Assembly (NCBI GenBank): GCA_037013685.1
Contig: CM072884.1
Span: 6,572,001 to 6,636,000 of the forward strand
Length of the DNA stretch: 64,000 bases
Direction of reading: 5' to 3'
DNA from: Acridotheres tristis
Lineage: Eukaryota > Chordata > Aves > Passeriformes > Sturnidae
In this document: positions 63,201-64,000 of the stretch, one piece after another
Numbering within the stretch: the first letter of the stretch is position 1
Layout: each line of letters starts with the position of its first letter
Notes under the pieces: model-generated
Database searches by the model: none
What the model saw: only the letters and a program-made list of their open reading frames with translations
Told to the model about the DNA's origin: nothing
Position numbers and translations under genes: made by a program

Positions 63201-63633
63201 AACTGTGAAAATTAATATAAATTTTAAGCTGGTGTAAAAGGAAGTCTGTGATTGAATAGAAGCTCTTGATGTAGGGACAGGAATATGCAAATTGTGCTAA
63301 GTTGGCTCTCACCCCGAAACCACCATGGCATTACAGGTGCAAATGGGTGCTTCACAAGATGGTTCACAACTGGCCACTGATCTAAAAAGATAAGAGAGGG
63401 AGATAACATAAAGTTGTAGAGTTCTAATCTTGCTTAACCTCATAGGCAAGAATTAATTTATAATATAGGAAAGACAAAGTTATTAGCTGGTCTTGGATTT
63501 GGTTTTGGAAAAGTCATTTAAAACAAACATTCTGACTGCTTTGGGATAAAATGAGTGTGAGACCAGACTCAGATCTTGAAATTAACTGCCCTTTTAAGAA
63601 ACTACTTCTTGGATTAATATGAATAGCTGGTCT
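60246..63633. other. Unannotated sequence
   Basis: 60250-60720 is less AT-rich and follows the CR1 truncation point without clear similarity to CR1. I could not identify it. The rest is AT-rich, with (CA)n(TA)n at 63157-63181. No gene was recognised. Confidence 0.45.
63157..63181. repeat. (CA)n(TA)n compound microsatellite
   Basis: About six CA units followed by about five TA units. Confidence 0.95.
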
Positions 63634-63698
63634 CTTTTTTTTGTTTGTTTGGTTTTTTGTTTGTTTGTTTGTTTGTTTTTATTTTGTTTTTTGTTTTG
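63634..63698. repeat. (TTTG)n / T-rich run
   Basis: Five or more TTTG units within longer T runs. It resembles the run at 45000-45061. Confidence 0.9.
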
Positions 63699-64000
63699 AG
63701 AACATACTTATGAGAGAGAATATTGTAGTTGTTTCTGTACCGGGGTGAATAATCTGTGGCTAAAGACTTGGAGAAAGCAGTTAGAGAAGTCTGTCTTTTC
63801 TCACATTTGCAAGAGGAAGGCATTGTCAAACGCCTTCAGACTGCGTAGGGGATAAAAGGCACTGATGGTTGGAAGCTGTGTCATGCTCAGTAAACACCCA
63901 CATGGATGGAATGTATGAGAGATGTCCCACACAGATCTCTGGAAGATTTTAGCAGCTCCTGCAGCTCTGTACATGGCAAAATCAAACCCAGGGAACCTGT
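63699..64000. other. Unannotated sequence at window end
   Basis: No gene or repeat family was recognised in the last 300 bp. Confidence 0.5.

Noticed and set aside
1..64000. Search for an operon, defence system, CRISPR array, phage or plasmid module
   Set aside because: Repeat content, composition and splice-like signals are those of a vertebrate nuclear genome; no bacterial gene or array is present.
1..64000. tRNA, rRNA or clear microRNA genes
   Set aside because: No cloverleaf, rRNA core or hairpin with a stem of suitable length was seen; a covariance-model scan would be needed to exclude small RNAs fully.

Overview
This window reads as AT-rich vertebrate nuclear DNA, most likely from a bird and probably a passerine. 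The evidence is the repeat content. There are several decayed CR1-type LINE fragments, three ERVL-type long terminal repeats of a kind familiar from songbird genomes, one other ERV-type LTR, a few ancient MIR-like SINE relics, and many short microsatellites and A/T runs. There is no bacterial-style gene density, ribosome-binding sites or operons. I found no complete protein-coding gene, no rRNA or tRNA gene and no CRISPR array. The window is best described as intergenic or long-intron DNA (a gene desert). Species and family assignments rest on remembered repeat consensus sequences, not on a search.

Layout. 1-9 kb: a CR1 3' fragment on the minus strand (1020-1585), an (AAAT)n repeat, a possible old LINE tail (7.1-7.3 kb), a perfect 12-bp inverted repeat (8190-8220) and a candidate 3'-terminal exon (8690-8816) with an AATAAA about 170 bp further on. 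9-12 kb: a MIR-like relic, an ancient CR1/L3-like reverse-transcriptase fragment (about 9.9-10.4 kb) and a second MIR relic split by other DNA (11.78-12.03 kb). 12.8-14 kb: a less AT-rich stretch I cannot identify. 16.2-17.3 kb: an LTR with visible TATA and poly(A) signals, followed by possible leader sequence. 21.1-21.6 kb: the first ERVL LTR, then a 29-bp tandem duplication. 23.4-24.0 kb: an old CR1 tail and a MIR relic. 29.1 kb: a 58-bp (GGAT)n microsatellite. 32-35.4 kb: two stretches dense in homeodomain-type TAAT motifs that could be conserved regulatory elements. 36.7-37.3 kb: the second ERVL LTR. 40.6-42.9 kb: three minus-strand open stretches with splice-like borders. 49.06-49.61 kb: the third ERVL LTR, followed by a GC-richer stretch. 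59.1-60.25 kb: the largest CR1 copy, whose reading frame still shows the reverse-transcriptase core with a mutated catalytic motif.

No genes here work together. The parts of biological interest are the transposon relics and a few weak candidates for exons or enhancers. I see no evidence of an undescribed biological system, and the candidates are rated accordingly.
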